A stretch of 64,000 nt of DNA from Nageia nagi (GCA_050084985.1 JBITNC010000001.1:184512001-184576000); one strand, 5' to 3'; numbered from the stretch's first letter, positions 1 to 12,762 are shown. The notes: generated by a model not told the origin, from the sequence alone. Numbers and translations: made by a program.

Positions 1-829
1 CATCCTCAAATACCAAATTGATTTAAAACTCAGGTAAAACATATGAAATTAGACCAAATTGATACAATTAGCAAATCTAATCATTTACCTCACAATGTTG
101 ATCACCCCTAAGAATTCAATTCACCTAAACAAGCTCACTCAACTCCTCCTAGACTAAAGCTCAAATATCAAATAGTGAAAGTGATAAATAAGTCATTGTC
201 TGGCCTATGTACCAAATTAGGATACATTTCACAAGGAAAGTATTAATTGATGGCCATATCTTACCTATCATGTCCCAAAAATATGTCTACATATCTTTTA
301 ATTTATTTGATTCAAGTTTCAAAAAATCATGCACCTAAAATCACAATGAATCCTTATGTCCATGCTCACCTCAACACCCATGCTAGCTACCAATGCTCGT
401 GCTATCATTCCTAAACATTTATGATCTCAGTCCAAAAATCACAAGCCCTATAGCTACATGTGGTATAAAAACCAACATAGGATAAATATATTTTAGAGAA
501 TTAATTTTTTAAAGGCATGAATAGACATCCAATCAAAAAATGATGTGTCTCTCATATGTTCATTCTTGGATCCAACTTGTTCATCATGAAATCAAGCACC
601 CTATCATATGATATTAGGTATAAAAACATCTTTTTTAGAACTATATATCATGATATAGGCTACATATTCAAAAAAAAATGTATATGTCATAAAATCACAA
701 ATGCACATGATAAAGCTAGGATGTACATTGAGCTATAAAGGCATTAATTAGGCCAAATCATAGCATAAAAGCATAGTAGGTAAGTCACAAGGAGTATTCC
801 TAACCTTATCTCTACTTTTTGCTAATCAT
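1..829. other. AT-rich DNA, no gene seen
   Basis: Nothing with coding character was found on either strand. The only open stretch is a 60-codon frame near 556-738 with no motif and a composition like its surroundings. Confidence 0.6.
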
Positions 830-1265
830 TCATATGATTGGGAAATATTCAAACTAATCATCATTGAATCACCTTTGTTGGTTGGGTCTCAACTAACCAT
901 CACCCTTAATCACATCTAAGAATGTGGCATGTAACTCATGATGATGACTATGTCTCATTTCAATATCTAAGAATGAGACATGTACCTAATGATAATGAAT
1001 TACATATCATATAACATGATTGAGAAATATTCAAATCAACCATGTCTTCAAGTCACCTTTGTTGGTTAGCTCTCAACTAACCCTCACCATATTGCTCTTT
1101 TTTATTCATATGGTGCATCTAATAATGGGCCATGTACCTCATGACAATGTCAACATATATGGTTTTGATTGCATGTGTTCCATCTAGGAATGGGGCATGT
1201 ACCCCATGGTGATGTGGATACACCTTTATCATGATTCTCTTATGTATGCATCTAAGAATGAAATA
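830..1265. repeat. Degenerate tandem repeat
   Basis: A block beginning with a GAAATATTCAAA motif and ending in a CTCTCAACTAACC-like motif occurs at about 835-905 and again at about 1019-1089, roughly 184 bp apart. Between and after the copies, variants of a CATCTAAGAATG...GCATGTACCTCATG unit recur four to five times (near 907, 965, 1126, 1183, 1248). The copies are diverged, so this is an old low-order repeat. No gene overlaps it. Confidence 0.6.
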
Positions 1266-1649
1266 TTAAGTATTTTATATTTAGTGTTCTTAAGATAATG
1301 TATGCATATTATATTTAGTTTTTCCTTGCTCCATTATTGTTATATCATTTGATGAAATACTATGATGTTCTCAAATTACTATTCATTACTATATCTTTTG
1401 AGTTAATAATCATATATGTGCTTGGAAGTGTTTGCCTCTCATTTTTAGGCTCATTCTTTACTCTTAGGTATTTCTACTACAAGCAAGCCATTACATCTCA
1501 CAACCAAGACAAAAAGGGGGCAATATACATCATAAAATCCTTGATGATCCAAATAGCTAAACCAAGGAAGTATCAAATTTTATTCTTCTCTTTACCTTTA
1601 CTTCCTTTGTAAGAATAATGTCATTTCAAGATTCAAATTCATTATACTT

Positions 1650-1673
1650 ACAAAGGGGGCATTTGTTGATACC
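1650..1673 (+). other. Possible polypurine tract and LTR 5' edge
   Basis: ACAAAGGGGGC is followed three bases later by TGTTGATACC. A G-rich purine tract directly before a TG-starting sequence is what the 3' end of an LTR retrotransposon looks like. A second AAAAAGGGGGC lies 140 bp upstream at about 1512. I could not find the other LTR or a matching end, so this is only a suggestion. Confidence 0.3.
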
Positions 1674-3439
1674 TAAAAGTGGTCCCCTTAACATGGTTCC
1701 ACTAAGGTACAACTTACATATATGTTTTAATCACATTTAGTCACATTTAATCATATTTTACCTTATTCTCATATATTTCTCAAGTTGTGTTCTTATGTTT
1801 TATGTAAGGTACATCGAGATGGATACTACCTTCACATAAGGGGTTAAATGGTGAATCATGCCTGATATAAATGTTAGTATCTCTAACCAAGGGAAAGCAT
1901 ATCAAGATTACATCTCGATAGTTGGTACCCTACACTTAGGTATTTCTAAATGTTTCCTATAGAGATTGGAATCTTATTATCACTTGAGCGAATATCTATT
2001 ATCCACTTCTATGATCATATGCTCAATTCAACTTATTATCATTTTTGTTATCATTGATCCTTGTTTGTGAACCTCATTCTTCAATATCATTAGCACCCAC
2101 ACTGAGGTATATGCTTGCATTAAGCTCTTTGATATAATCTCTCATCCTAGTGTTTCTTCTATGCAAGGTCACCACTCTTCGACAAGTTCATCATATTCTT
2201 GACCTTGACATAGGTAAGAATACATAGGTATTTATCTTTCACTTGATTCCTTTCTCTTTAGTGCATGTATGTTGCATTTTACATCTTTATATCACTATAA
2301 TTTTGTTGCTTTATTACTACACTATTTAATTCCCTTATTCATGTATGTTTTTTGAGTTAATTAGCTTAGGTTCATCATACAAATAAATGTATATATGCTT
2401 CTAGGTCATTTAGAGATAAACCTAGGTGTACCAAAATATATATCAATAGAAAGCACACCAATAACTATATACAAAACAAATACTTTATAATCATATTACT
2501 TGCAAAGATAATATGATGCAATGCACAAATTGGGAAAAAAAATATTTTCTTACATTTCACACCTAGTTGCCTTCGATTTGTAATTGCCTTATAGATAATT
2601 TTTATTTCTTTCTTACATAAAAATATGCATTGTGTATCAGGATTAGATTCTTCTCCCTTTTTGAAATCATTCATCCTAGACAAAGTTATTGGTACTATTG
2701 AATCTATATTTCCTCTTGTGCATAGTATTCCTATCTAGGTTAAATCATTGTGACAAAAGAGTTATTTTCCTTGGATATCTTGGATAGGTAGATTAAAAAT
2801 TCTATGTCATTTCAATGTCATTGTGTTTCATTTAACTATATAAATAAAACATATAAGCTACATTATAGAATATTATAAGGCATTCATCGGTTTCAAACTT
2901 TCAATTCCCTCAAAATGTGGATTAAAATCTTAAAGCACAAGAATTTTTTAACAATATGCATGATGCAGGCATAATTTGATGCAATGCAATGAAAATAATA
3001 GTAAATACTAACTAAAAGCATATTATTTACATACATCCAAATCACTATTTATTAATGGGCTATTTTTGTATTAATCTTCAAAAAGTGCAAAATTTTTAAG
3101 GGTCTTCACAAACCTTTACAACTAAGAGAACTATATAATAGAAGTTTCATATTATGCATACTTGTAGCATTCAACTAACAAACATATTTGTGGAGTAACT
3201 ACAAACTACATCCCATCTAAAAATATTTAAAACAACCCATCTTAGTTCATTATTGATACTAACAAAATATTTCAAATTTTCTTAGATTAAAAAGACATGA
3301 AATCCTATACAAAGCTTGGTCTATATGTTCCTTAATTCCATACACAAGATTCATTCTATAAATACACTATTGCACTAAAGTATGAAACAACTATTAACAA
3401 TACATTAAGTGCGAAAAAAAATAACATTGAAAGACTTAT
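1674..3439. other. AT-rich DNA, nothing recognised
   Basis: No domain-bearing frame was seen on either strand. It could be the body of the LTR suggested at 1664, but no second copy is present in the window to test this. Confidence 0.45.
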
Positions 3440-5690
3440 TTTTTTGCTGCATTCTCTTTGCCATCATAATGGGCTTCCATAGTTATGGTTATAGAATTTG
3501 CTGTATATTTTTCTCAATATTATTTCTTAAAGCTTGGATTCTCTCTAACTTCATTGTATACTGGGCTACAAGTATCTTTTCTTAGCAATGCTTTTGCTAG
3601 CATCTCATTATGGATCTTATGACCAAAAGATATTTTTAATGGAGCTACCTTTTCCATCTTCTCTTCCATAATATCTTCTAGTTTTGAAAACTCATTTATC
3701 CTCTTCTCTTTGGTATATACTATTACCTCTACATTTATGGGCTTTAATTATTTATCCTTTAGATCTCCCTCATTATGACTTTATGGTGCTTTTCTCAACA
3801 TATTTCTGATCTCTTTGATTTTGAATTCCTTTGGAGGTGTTTATTCCTCCAAATTTTAAACTTGCACCCATTTAAATGCTCCTATTTCCTCCCAGGAGTT
3901 TCATTTTTTTTTTTGATATTTTACATTGCTTAGTTTCTCTACATCCTCTCCTTGTGATTTTACCCTTTCCTCATTAAGGGCTTTTCTTTTATGAGTTTTT
4001 TCTTGATCTCTTCACTACTTTCTATCAAACTCTATGGTGCCTCTTTTTCCTCTTTCTTGCTTCCTTTGCTCCTTATTCTCCCTGATATTGGATTATATTT
4101 TAACTCCACTAGATTCTCCATTATTGCTTTTCTTCCCTCCTCTTTCTTTGTTGTATTCTCCTTTATCTTTTCTTGGGTGTTTTCTTCATTATCTAAATTT
4201 GATTTATCCCTTAATTTATTTTTTACCCACCTTTCTATTACCTATGTGTCCTATTTTTGTTTCTCTTCTTCATTATATTCTATCATATCTATCACTTATT
4301 TGGTATTTTGTGCTATTTCCATAAAAATCACCTCCTCCTCTACATACCCATGCTCCTTTATTTCTCCTATGGTCCTAACTTATTCACTAACTAACTTGGA
4401 TGTGTTAACTCTTATGCTCATTACTTTTTTACTACATTTTGTATCCACACTACTAAGAGGTACCTTATGCAAATTCTTAGCTTATAGAAGGTTTTTTGCT
4501 ACTAGTTTTTATTTTATCATTATATTGGATATATTCCCCATTTCTTTACTCTACTTATCTCCTTGCATTGATGTTGCATTCTCCTCCCCATAAAAATTTT
4601 CCCCAAAGGTTACTTTGCCTTTTCCTTTTCTCAACCTTATTTCCCTTTCTTGCATAGGTTTAAACTTTTTAGTAGGCTCCTTGTTGGGCTCTTCTTTCTC
4701 TTGCTTGGTTTTCTTCCCTCCTTCTTCGATCTCAATACCCTTTCCAAAGGGATGTTATCCTTTTGCTCAGAATTTTTAAGCCAAAGGTTTTTGTTCTCCC
4801 TTGTATCAAATACCTTACTTCTATTTAAGATTCTTACCTTTAGCATCCTCTTAAGTCTATTTTCTAAGGCTTTTTCATACACTAGTTTTATCACTCCACC
4901 ATGAATTGTGCACTATGTTAAATTTGCCTTAAATTTTCATATAGATATGCTCATGAAATTGAAAATGAATAAGGAAAAGTCAACCCTATTTTTTTTAGCA
5001 AAAGCAAAGTGGTTTATTAGACTAAAGTGATGGGCATAAATTTTATTGTACCTTCCTTCTAGAGTTATATATCTTATAAGGGAATTGGCCAACTCATTCC
5101 AAGGCTCTAAAATGTAATTTCTCAAGATACCCATCTAAAACTTATCCAAACTAAGCCCTTGCATATAGGTTTGCATAAAATTATATCTAGATGCAAGCTT
5201 ATTCACTTTGCCTTCCCTTATTACTTTTATTCCTATATTTGGTAGGTGGGTTGCTTGGGATATTGTCTTTCTTGAAAATACTAACTCCAAACCATTGACA
5301 TTACAAACACCTTCATTGCAAGAATCTTCCACTTCTATTGAGATTTATTCATCCTCACCCTTGCATGCATTCACAAACCTTTCTAATCCTTCCTCACATA
5401 GAATATGCCATACTTTTGCATTTTTCCTAATCTCTTTTATTGATAATACTAGATCCAAACCATTGAAATTGCAAATACCTTTATTCCAAGACTCTACCAC
5501 TTCTATTGAGAGTTGGTCATACTCACCCTTGCATGCATTCATGAAACTTTGTAATCCTCCCTCATATAGAATACACCATACTTCTGTATTTTTCCTAGTC
5601 TCCTCTGTTAAGCTTGGCTCCCTTCTTGCCAAGTCTCCACCTATTTCTAAAGCTATAGTTTGCTATTCTTGATTCAAATGTGGGTTATTT
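3440..5690 (-). pseudogene. Decayed ORF of an unrecognised plant family, copy 1
   Basis: Read on the minus strand from about 5670 down to 3440, this is a stop-broken frame with clear protein character. In order: an N-terminal block holding FMNACKGEYDQLSIEVV and WNKGICNFNGLDLV (5632-5345), a duplicate of that block (to about 5200), a central block with PWNELANSLIRYITLEGRY and HHFSLINHF (5134-4937), then a long Lys/Glu/Arg-rich, probably coiled-coil C-terminal half (4894-3440). The central block recurs on the plus strand at 19.64-19.83 kb as PWDKVVKRIMKLFSIEDRY and FILLNHF, so this is a repeated, probably transposon-associated family. I do not recognise its function. Several in-frame stops make it a relic. 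The long open frame on the opposite strand (3991-4593) is Ser/Leu/Phe-rich because it mirrors these charged codons. Confidence 0.6.
5277..5612 (-). repeat. 168-bp in-frame tandem duplication within the ORF relic
   Basis: Two adjacent copies, 5277-5444 and 5445-5612, match at the DNA level (for example CCACTTCTATTGAG at 5329 and 5497, exactly 168 bp apart). 168 bp is 56 codons, so the duplication preserves frame and doubles the segment containing NACKGE and the NGL(D/E)LV motif. The copies have diverged and one carries a stop just after CKGEDE. Confidence 0.8.
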
Positions 5691-6399
5691 TCCTCTCACC
5701 TACATAGCTTAATTTCCTATGTTAAGTGTTTGAGTATTTATTAGCTCCTTCCCATGATTGGTATTAAATGATGTATATTTATTTTAGTTCATCTATGCCA
5801 CATGTCACTTTACTTCAAGTTTCTATTCACAATCTTTTAATTATTATTTTTAGGAATGCACTATCATTCTAGAGACACATGTTGTACATTTTCCAATATT
5901 TCATTTCAAGTGACATTGTTGGTGATTAGTAGCTTAAGATCTACTCCATTCATATCCATTACAATGTTGGGTTTCTTATTTCAAGATTCTCTATATGCAA
6001 TGTTGCATTCTTCTTTTCATTCTTAACTATAAATTTGTAACTATGTTTCCCTATTTCATTTTGATGTTGTATTCTTCTAATGGTTTCCTAGCTTGCTAAT
6101 TTTTCTAATTATTCATGCAATAATTGTATGAATATTCTAATGGGTACGATTACAACAAGCTAAAAACTTATTTATGCATAAAGAATTACAAAATATTGTA
6201 ATTGATGTTCATATTCTATAAAATAAGTCAACATGCATGCACAAATCCAAAGAAAAAGACAAGCCTAGACCTCATTTTGGCAACATGCATTGTAAAAAAA
6301 ATCCCTTTACCTAGAAGATTTGGGGTTCTGCAACTATGAAGGGTCAAACAATTCAATGTACATGACAAAAATCAAACATGGGTTAGTACATAGCATAGA
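5691..6399. other. AT-rich DNA, no gene seen
   Basis: No frame longer than about 60 codons with protein character was seen on either strand. Confidence 0.5.
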
Positions 6400-6770
6400 T
6401 TGGTGTGTTTTAAATATTTTTTATAGATCTCGATATACACCTATCATATATCTGATGTATGCCCATAATATATCCATTATATGCCTATAATATATGTCAT
6501 ACTAAAATTACAAATTTTTTCATATTTCTCACTATACATCCATGATATAATTGTTATACACCAAAGATAAAACTGTTATATGCCCATGATATGTTTCATC
6601 TAAAAATTTAAAAAAAAATTCTTATTTCTTTCTATATGCCCATTATGTATGTAATATACACCCATGATATACTTCATATTTTTCCATCATATATACTGGC
6701 CTAAAATTTTAAAAAATTTATAGTTCTAGATATATGCCCATGATATAGCTTCTATTTACCCACCACCAAA
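6400..6770. repeat. Degenerate short repeats (TATATGCCCATGATAT-like)
   Basis: About ten diverged copies of a 16-25 bp motif resembling TATATGCCCATGATAT, with variants such as TATACACCCATGATATAC, are spread over about 370 bp. The repeat ends where the recognisable copia sequence of element A begins. Confidence 0.55.
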
Positions 6771-6779
6771 GCATTAATG

Positions 6780-9480
6780 GCATGGAGTAAAGTAGGGGTG
6801 AAAATCTTGCATTAATTCTTGCAAGTGGAAGGTTCTTGAAAATGTGCTATATGTGCCTAAACTTGGTATAAACCTTCTTTCTATAATTCAAGTTGCATGG
6901 AAATGGCACTCATTAGATTTCAACTCACACTTCTAGTGTAATAAGAAGGTACTTACCACTTTGGTGAAAGGATTAATGAAATATGATATCTACATTTTGG
7001 ATAAAGTGCCAACAAAGATATGTCTTACTACAAATGTTTGCTCTAGGGGCAATCTTTTTCACTATCAATTATGATACCTTAACCACAAGAGCATTTGCTT
7101 TATGAAAAATCAAGAACTTGTGGAAGCCTTTCCATCAATATAACCCATAATTGGTCTTTGTAAAAAGTGCATCTTAGACAAGATTAATAGGCAAGAATTT
7201 AAGAAAGATAAGGCAACAAGGGAAACACAACCTCTTCAGCTTATGCATTCAAATTTGATGGTTCCATTTTATACTAACTCTCTTGGGGGAGCATCTTCTG
7301 TCTTGATCTTTATCAACGAATTTAGTAGAATGACATTTGGTTATCTACTTGAGTACAAGGATTAAACATTTTATAGGTTCAAATATTTCAAAGCCTTAGT
7401 TGAAAATTAGATTAGCTTCAAAATCAAAATGTTGAGATATGATAATAGGGGTGAATATAATAGCAATAATTTTAATGAATATTATGTTAACTATTCAAGA
7501 GGCATTTCATGATCCATTACACTAGTAAGCAAAATGGTGTTGTTGAAAGAAAGAATAAAACCATTCAAGAAATGGCTAGGTGTATGTTAGCAAATCTCCC
7601 TAGTTTCTTATGGGGTGAAGTTGTGGACACTATGATCTACACTTTGAATATGTATCCTATGAAATCAATTGAAGGTAAAACCTCATATGAGGCATGGATG
7701 GAAAAGAAACCTAACATCTTTCACCTTAGGATATTGGTTGTGATTCTTATGCCCTCATTATTTTTGAGAAAATAAATAAGTTGGATAAGATATATGAAAA
7801 GTGGATCTTCATGGACTATTATAGTTAGCATAGGGGCTACAAGCTCTACTCTCCTTCTTCTAAAGTAGTATTCATCTCAAGGGATGTAAAGTTCAATAAA
7901 ATTGATGAGGAATCTGCTTCTTATGAGGGCTTGGATGATTTTTATGACTCTTTTATCACACCTAATAGGTTGCATATTAGTGTATATAAGTCACCTCAAG
8001 AGAAAAATTCTCAAACACAAAGCATAACAAGAATCATGAACTTAACCAAATCTTTATTTTCCAAAATTGAAAGCAAGAATGAGTCCCCATTATTCAAGGA
8101 ATCTTCAAAGCACAAATGTTGTCTGGAAGCCATGAAAGTGGAGTATGAGGCTCTAATGAAAAATCAAACTTGGACTTGGTTCCCTATCCCAATGAATAGA
8201 ATATGATTGGTAATAAGTGGATTTACAAAGTCAAATACAATTTAGTTAGAGAAATTGATAAATATAAGGTAAGATTACTATCCAAAGATTTCTCTAAGAA
8301 ATACAAAGTTGATTATAAGGAAACCTTTTCTCTAGTGGTAAAGATACCCATAGTCAGGTTAATTCTTGCTCTTTTAGCAACTTAAGGATGGAAAGTTTTT
8401 CAACTTAATATCAAGAATGATTTTCTCAACAATGAATTATATATGGATATCCATATGAATCAACTATAAGGGTTTATTATGGAAGGCAAAGAGTCCCTTT
8501 TTTGAAAGCTAAAGAAGTCCTTGTATGGACTTAAGTAAGCACCTATATCCTAAGACAAAAATATTTTAGGATACTTTGTAGATATTGGGTTTTCTAAGTG
8601 CTTCTTCAATTCAAATATATATGTGTTCAATCAAAGACAAGAATCAATCTTGATTCTTCTATATGTGAATGATCTTTTGATCATAGGAAATAATGATGAA
8701 ATCATTCAAGAGTGTATATACAAACTTAAGGCAATATTTGAAATGATTGATCTTGATCTCTTGCACCACTACCTTAGTATGTAAGTGTATCAATATAAGG
8801 ATTGTACTTATCTTAGTCAATCCAAATATATATCATATATTTTGCAAAATTTTGAAATGGAGTACAAACCTATTGTGAACTTAAATATTTTTTTTTGGTA
8901 AATCTTATGAAATAGTTTATGTAAAAAACATATGTTGATGTATGTTATAGGAATGAAGGATATTACTCTCAAGTATTCCAAATTACCCTCATTTTTTCTC
9001 TTAGGTTACTCAAATTCTAACTATGGGCAAGATAAATATGATATAAAATCAACTTTACTTATGTGTTTAACATTGGTTTAGGTGCTATCTCTTAGGCTTC
9101 CAAAAAAACATCCTACTACTGTTCTCTTCACTACATAAGCATAATATTGAGCCATGTTAGTCACATCCTAGGAATCCATTTGGTTGAGGCATATTTTGAA
9201 ATAAAATTGGGTATAAGAAAGCTCATCCATATCATATTTTTTCATTTAATTGGATAGCTTTTACTTTGGAAAATAACCCTATTTTCTATTAGAGAATAAA
9301 ACATGTTGAAATTAAAGCATATTTTATTAAGGAGAATGTTATTGAAGGTATCCTATAATTGTGGTCTTATCCATCAATATTCAACTTCATTGATTTTTTC
9401 ACCAAGCCCCTTAATAAAGCTTAGTCTTACAAGCTTAGGGAGTCTATTTAGTTGGTGAAGTTACCCTCAAGGGGGAATGA
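6780..9480 (+). pseudogene. copia A pol (integrase, RT, RNase H), broken
   Basis: The polyprotein would have encoded integrase, reverse transcriptase and RNase H. Visible pieces: gag-pre-integrase near 6850-7240; integrase core near 7245-7500; integrase second half at 7509-7775 with NGVVERKNKTIQEMA and PSFLWGEVVDT; the start of RT at 7931-8385 with NKWIYKVKYN; RT palm from about 8398. The catalytic YVDD is changed to YVND near 8662. RNase H-like sequence continues to about 9480. Frames are interrupted by many stops. The gag and protease ends are missing. Confidence 0.85.
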
Positions 9481-10215
9481 AGGTTGAATTCTTATTGAAT
9501 TCATATCTATGATGGCAACTTCATTTCTATAAGGATTTTTTTAGATGTATAATGTTAATATTTTATGTACACCTTTGTGGTAAGTTTGCTCTATGTGAGA
9601 AACTATTTATATATTTTTTTAGCATATAATGGCTTTTGGTAGCATTGTTTTAGTTATCCATATGTGAGAAATTAGTATGTGGCTTTTGAAACTATTTAGT
9701 TATCCATATATGAGGAACTCATATGTGCTTATGGTCTATTATTTGATGTTGATCAACACATATTTTATATAGTAGGTGACTATAAGTGTTGTTGGCTTGG
9801 CATCTTCATGATGACTTATATTGCACCATTGATCAATTTATGGATGGCATTAATTAATTCATTTATCTTATATTGATATGAATATTTATATGATGTATAT
9901 TCTAATTGATCTTGTTTATGAGTTGCTTGTAGATTGTAGGTTTCTTCTTGATAGTCCAGGTTATGTACTTTGAATGGGTAGGCTCATGGAGGCTCATCAT
10001 ATCAACTTGTTGTTGAATGATTACTTTGTATAGTGAAATCAGTTGTGGTTAATAATTGTATTGTAAACTATTTTATCAAATGGTAAAGTAGTGAGTCTCA
10101 ATTTAAGATCTTGCTTATTTCTCAAATATGTAGATGTTCTCATCTCTAATTATATCTCTATGGAGGAGAAATCTCTCTTTCTTCGCTCTACCCCAATATT
10201 GCATCAAGGGGTGAG

Positions 10216-10735
10216 TGTTGGAATGTATAATGCATTATTGTAAGGTCTCTTAATGTAATTCAAGTAATAGTGAATATGATAATTTAAACTCACTAATACT
10301 TAAAAGTATCCCTAGATACCTTTTAAATATTTATGAATATCATAATGTAACTTGTTCTACACTCCATCTCATGAGCATTCCCCTTAGGTAAAAGAGATGA
10401 TGCATGTCATGACATTGTACAATCGTTAAAAGGATGATCCAAGGGCAAATTTTGGCCTATAAATAGAAGGCCATCTCCTTGAGATCACTATCTCAATTTT
10501 ATAGCAAATTTATTCTCTTGCTTAGGTTGTAGGAGAAGTGAGAATGAGTTGTTGTAATAGAGTGCTCTTTAAGAATAAGATCTTAGATTAGTAGAAGTAC
10601 TACCACGGTTGAATGAACTAATTTACATTGGTGTCATCTTATATGGATGCTACTTTGAGTTTGCATTTTTAATTCTTATGAAATTTGAGATAGTCTTTAT
10701 GTGATCTTAGGTAATTAGAATTTAGTCTTAATAGT
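10216..10735 (+). repeat. 3' LTR of copia A
   Basis: The LTR starts TGTTGGAATGTATAATG, directly after a purine tract (AAGGGGTGAG). It contains a promoter-like CCTATAAATAGAAGG near 10460. It aligns along its length with the LTR at 47716-48218. The right edge is set by alignment to that copy and may be off by some tens of bases. Confidence 0.75.
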
Positions 10736-10740
10736 ATTGT

Positions 10741-12020
10741 TCCTTTGGTAATAACTTGCCTTCCTTAGCAACATATATGTATTTCTTTGGGTATAGGTAG
10801 ATCCCAAACTATTAAAAATTTAGGAATACTTATTGAAGGTGTTGTAAATAATATTTTTTCTATCAAGAGAAAATAGTGATGTCATTTAAGTAGACTAGGA
10901 AAATCTTATTCACTAGTTATTTAAAAATATAATCCATTTCTCTATGGAAGATGGCCCTCATATTAGAGAGACCAAATGGCATCCTTTGGAATGCAAAATT
11001 TTTCCACTTTATAGTGAATGTTGTCTTGCACTAATCTTCATATTTCATCCATAATTGATTGTATCTTAAGAATCCATCAATTAATGAGAAATATCCTACC
11101 CTAAAAACTATGTACAAGATCTACTTCATTGGTGGAAGAGGATAATTATCCTTTAAATATGCTTTGTTGAAGTTCTAAAAGTACACATATAGCCTTATAT
11201 CCTCATTCTTCTTGCTTACCAAGACTAGGTTCGCAAACCAAGTGGAGTGCTTTATTGGGTAGATGATAATGGCATTAAAAAGTTTTGACACTTCTTGTTT
11301 CATGGTTATCTCAATTAAATAATTTATAGTTATTTACTTTTATTGGATTGATCTTGCATAATCTATCAAATCTATAGTGAAATGGATAGCTTCTTTATTG
11401 TAGACTTTTAGATTATCATAAGACCAAGATATGATTTTAGAAAATTCTTTGCATAACTTAATAATATTTCTTATTTTATCCATGCCATTATTTTTTCCAA
11501 TATTTAGGACCTTTTCAAGAGCTATTTCCATGTCTTGAAAGTTATTTTCATCAATGATCAATCATCTCAGTTTTTCAATTCCTTCTTGATTAAAGTGTTT
11601 CTCAAAAGAGACAACCCCATTAGGTAATGTATGATTTTGTAGTTGCATTATAGATTTCTCTCTGTATGATTCCTCTATAGCTTGGGAATTCCAACACAAG
11701 AGTTTTTCAATCAAAAACTTGTTGAAGTGTTGTTTGTCATTGAATAATTTCCATAAGTACTCATTTTTTAGGATTAAGGATTTGTATATTACCTTCACAC
11801 CTCTCTATCTAAAATGGTATTCTGTTGGATTAAACTTTGAACCTTTCTAGACTAATCCATCTACTTCTTAGTTTTTGGTTCTCAGGATAACCACATAATT
11901 GATTGCATAAAATCTTTTGAATATGTCCCTTACTTTGTTCATGTATGCTTTTAGGTAATGATATTTTATTGAGCATTTATTTTTGATTTGGTTTATCACC
12001 ATCTCATATTCCCTAAATAT
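10741..12020 (-). pseudogene. Ty3/gypsy pol fragment (RNase H-like then RT), broken
   Basis: Read on the minus strand from right to left. First comes an RNase H-like tail (12010-11830: VINQIKNK, then HYLKAYMNKV and FYAINYVVILR). Next is a linker region (11798-11340) with LPNGVVSFEKHFNQEG and SWSYDNLKVYN, then reverse transcriptase: FANLVLVSKKNEDIRL near 11240, MPFGLSNMRAIFHREMDYIF near 10975, and YLNDITIFS near 10890 in place of YLDD. The order RNase H-like before RT is unusual for gypsy elements and is discussed separately. Multiple stops. It ends against the copia A LTR on the left and a gypsy LTR on the right. Confidence 0.75.
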
Positions 12021-12023
12021 CTA

Positions 12024-12741
12024 TGTAGATGCCTAAAAATGATTTATTATTTATTTAAAAATCATATTTAGATTTCATAAATGACTTATTGCAATATTAC
12101 AAATGTCAAGATAAAGTTTATATCAAAATTTTATGCCAAGTGTTACATTAAATATTGTATCATTTATCATGGTTCATATTTTAAAGTATCTTGAATATAA
12201 CAATGATTATATTATTACTATAGGTCAACCTTCACTTCTTTCTATGTCTTTACAGGCTATATATATGCAAGTGGAATAGGTTAACCTCCATAATTAAAAA
12301 CTCTTTGATATGATAAGATCTCTGATAAGTGGTCATCTATTGTAATCTTCATCAAGCTACAGTGTCTTATGATACCACCTATTATGAGAAATTATTATAC
12401 TTTGAGTTACAAAACTTTTTATCTTTGGGGCACATCATAATTCTTTTGATTACATGCTACTAATGACATGCATCTTCTAGATCAATGGTTCCATATTTTG
12501 GTGGTCAAGTTGTTGATTCATGTACATGAAGATCCCCTACGAACTTACCATGAATCTAATCCCAATCCTTCAAAAATTCATTACTATTTACTTTTGAGGA
12601 TTGTATATACACTTCATATCAGATCCATGTGTTTCATGTATATTTATTATATCTAATATAGTGTATATATCTATTCTTCTTATATTGTATATCTATTTAT
12701 TTATTATGTATATTTATATTTTGCACAATTTATAGACTACA
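12024..12741 (+). repeat. Gypsy 5' LTR (element B)
   Basis: The candidate LTR begins TGTAGATGCC and ends GACTACA, giving a perfect 5-bp terminal inverted repeat TGTAG/CTACA. It is followed by a PBS-like sequence and a gag frame in the same orientation. The start resembles the start of the gypsy G LTR (TGTAGACACTC). No second copy is in the window, so length and identity rest on the ends and context. Confidence 0.6.
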
Positions 12742-12762
12742 TTTTGGTGAACTCGACATTCT
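12742..12762 (+). other. Putative primer-binding site of gypsy B
   Basis: TTTTGGTGAACTCGACATTC follows the LTR end immediately, the position where a tRNA-complementary minus-strand primer site sits. I cannot assign the tRNA with confidence. Confidence 0.45.

Larger units (their letters stand above)
6780..10735 (+). mobile_element. Ty1/copia element A, 5'-truncated
   Basis: Copia-type LTR retrotransposon remnant. It starts abruptly inside the gag-pre-integrase region and runs through integrase, reverse transcriptase, RNase H, about 730 bp of 3' untranslated sequence, a polypurine tract and the 3' LTR. No 5' LTR, gag or protease was found. It is the same family as element F at 47.7-55.2 kb: both share the region after pol (GGTAAGTTTGCTCTA, then the repeated TTAGTTATCCATAT blocks) and the LTR. 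Numerous stops and frameshifts mean it is dead. Confidence 0.85.

Noticed and set aside
3991-4593. 200-codon plus-strand ORF
   Set aside because: Ser/Leu/Phe-rich translation is the mirror of a Lys/Glu-rich minus-strand frame that has homology to a second copy; I treat the plus frame as a shadow.
12024-12741. LTR belonging to the minus-strand gypsy fragment on its left
   Set aside because: TGTAG/CTACA ends do not fix orientation, but the PBS-like sequence and gag on the right are in plus orientation, so I assigned it to element B.
12742-12762. tRNA gene near retroelement primer sites
   Set aside because: Only short tRNA-complementary primer sites are present; no cloverleaf-forming tRNA sequence was seen here or elsewhere.
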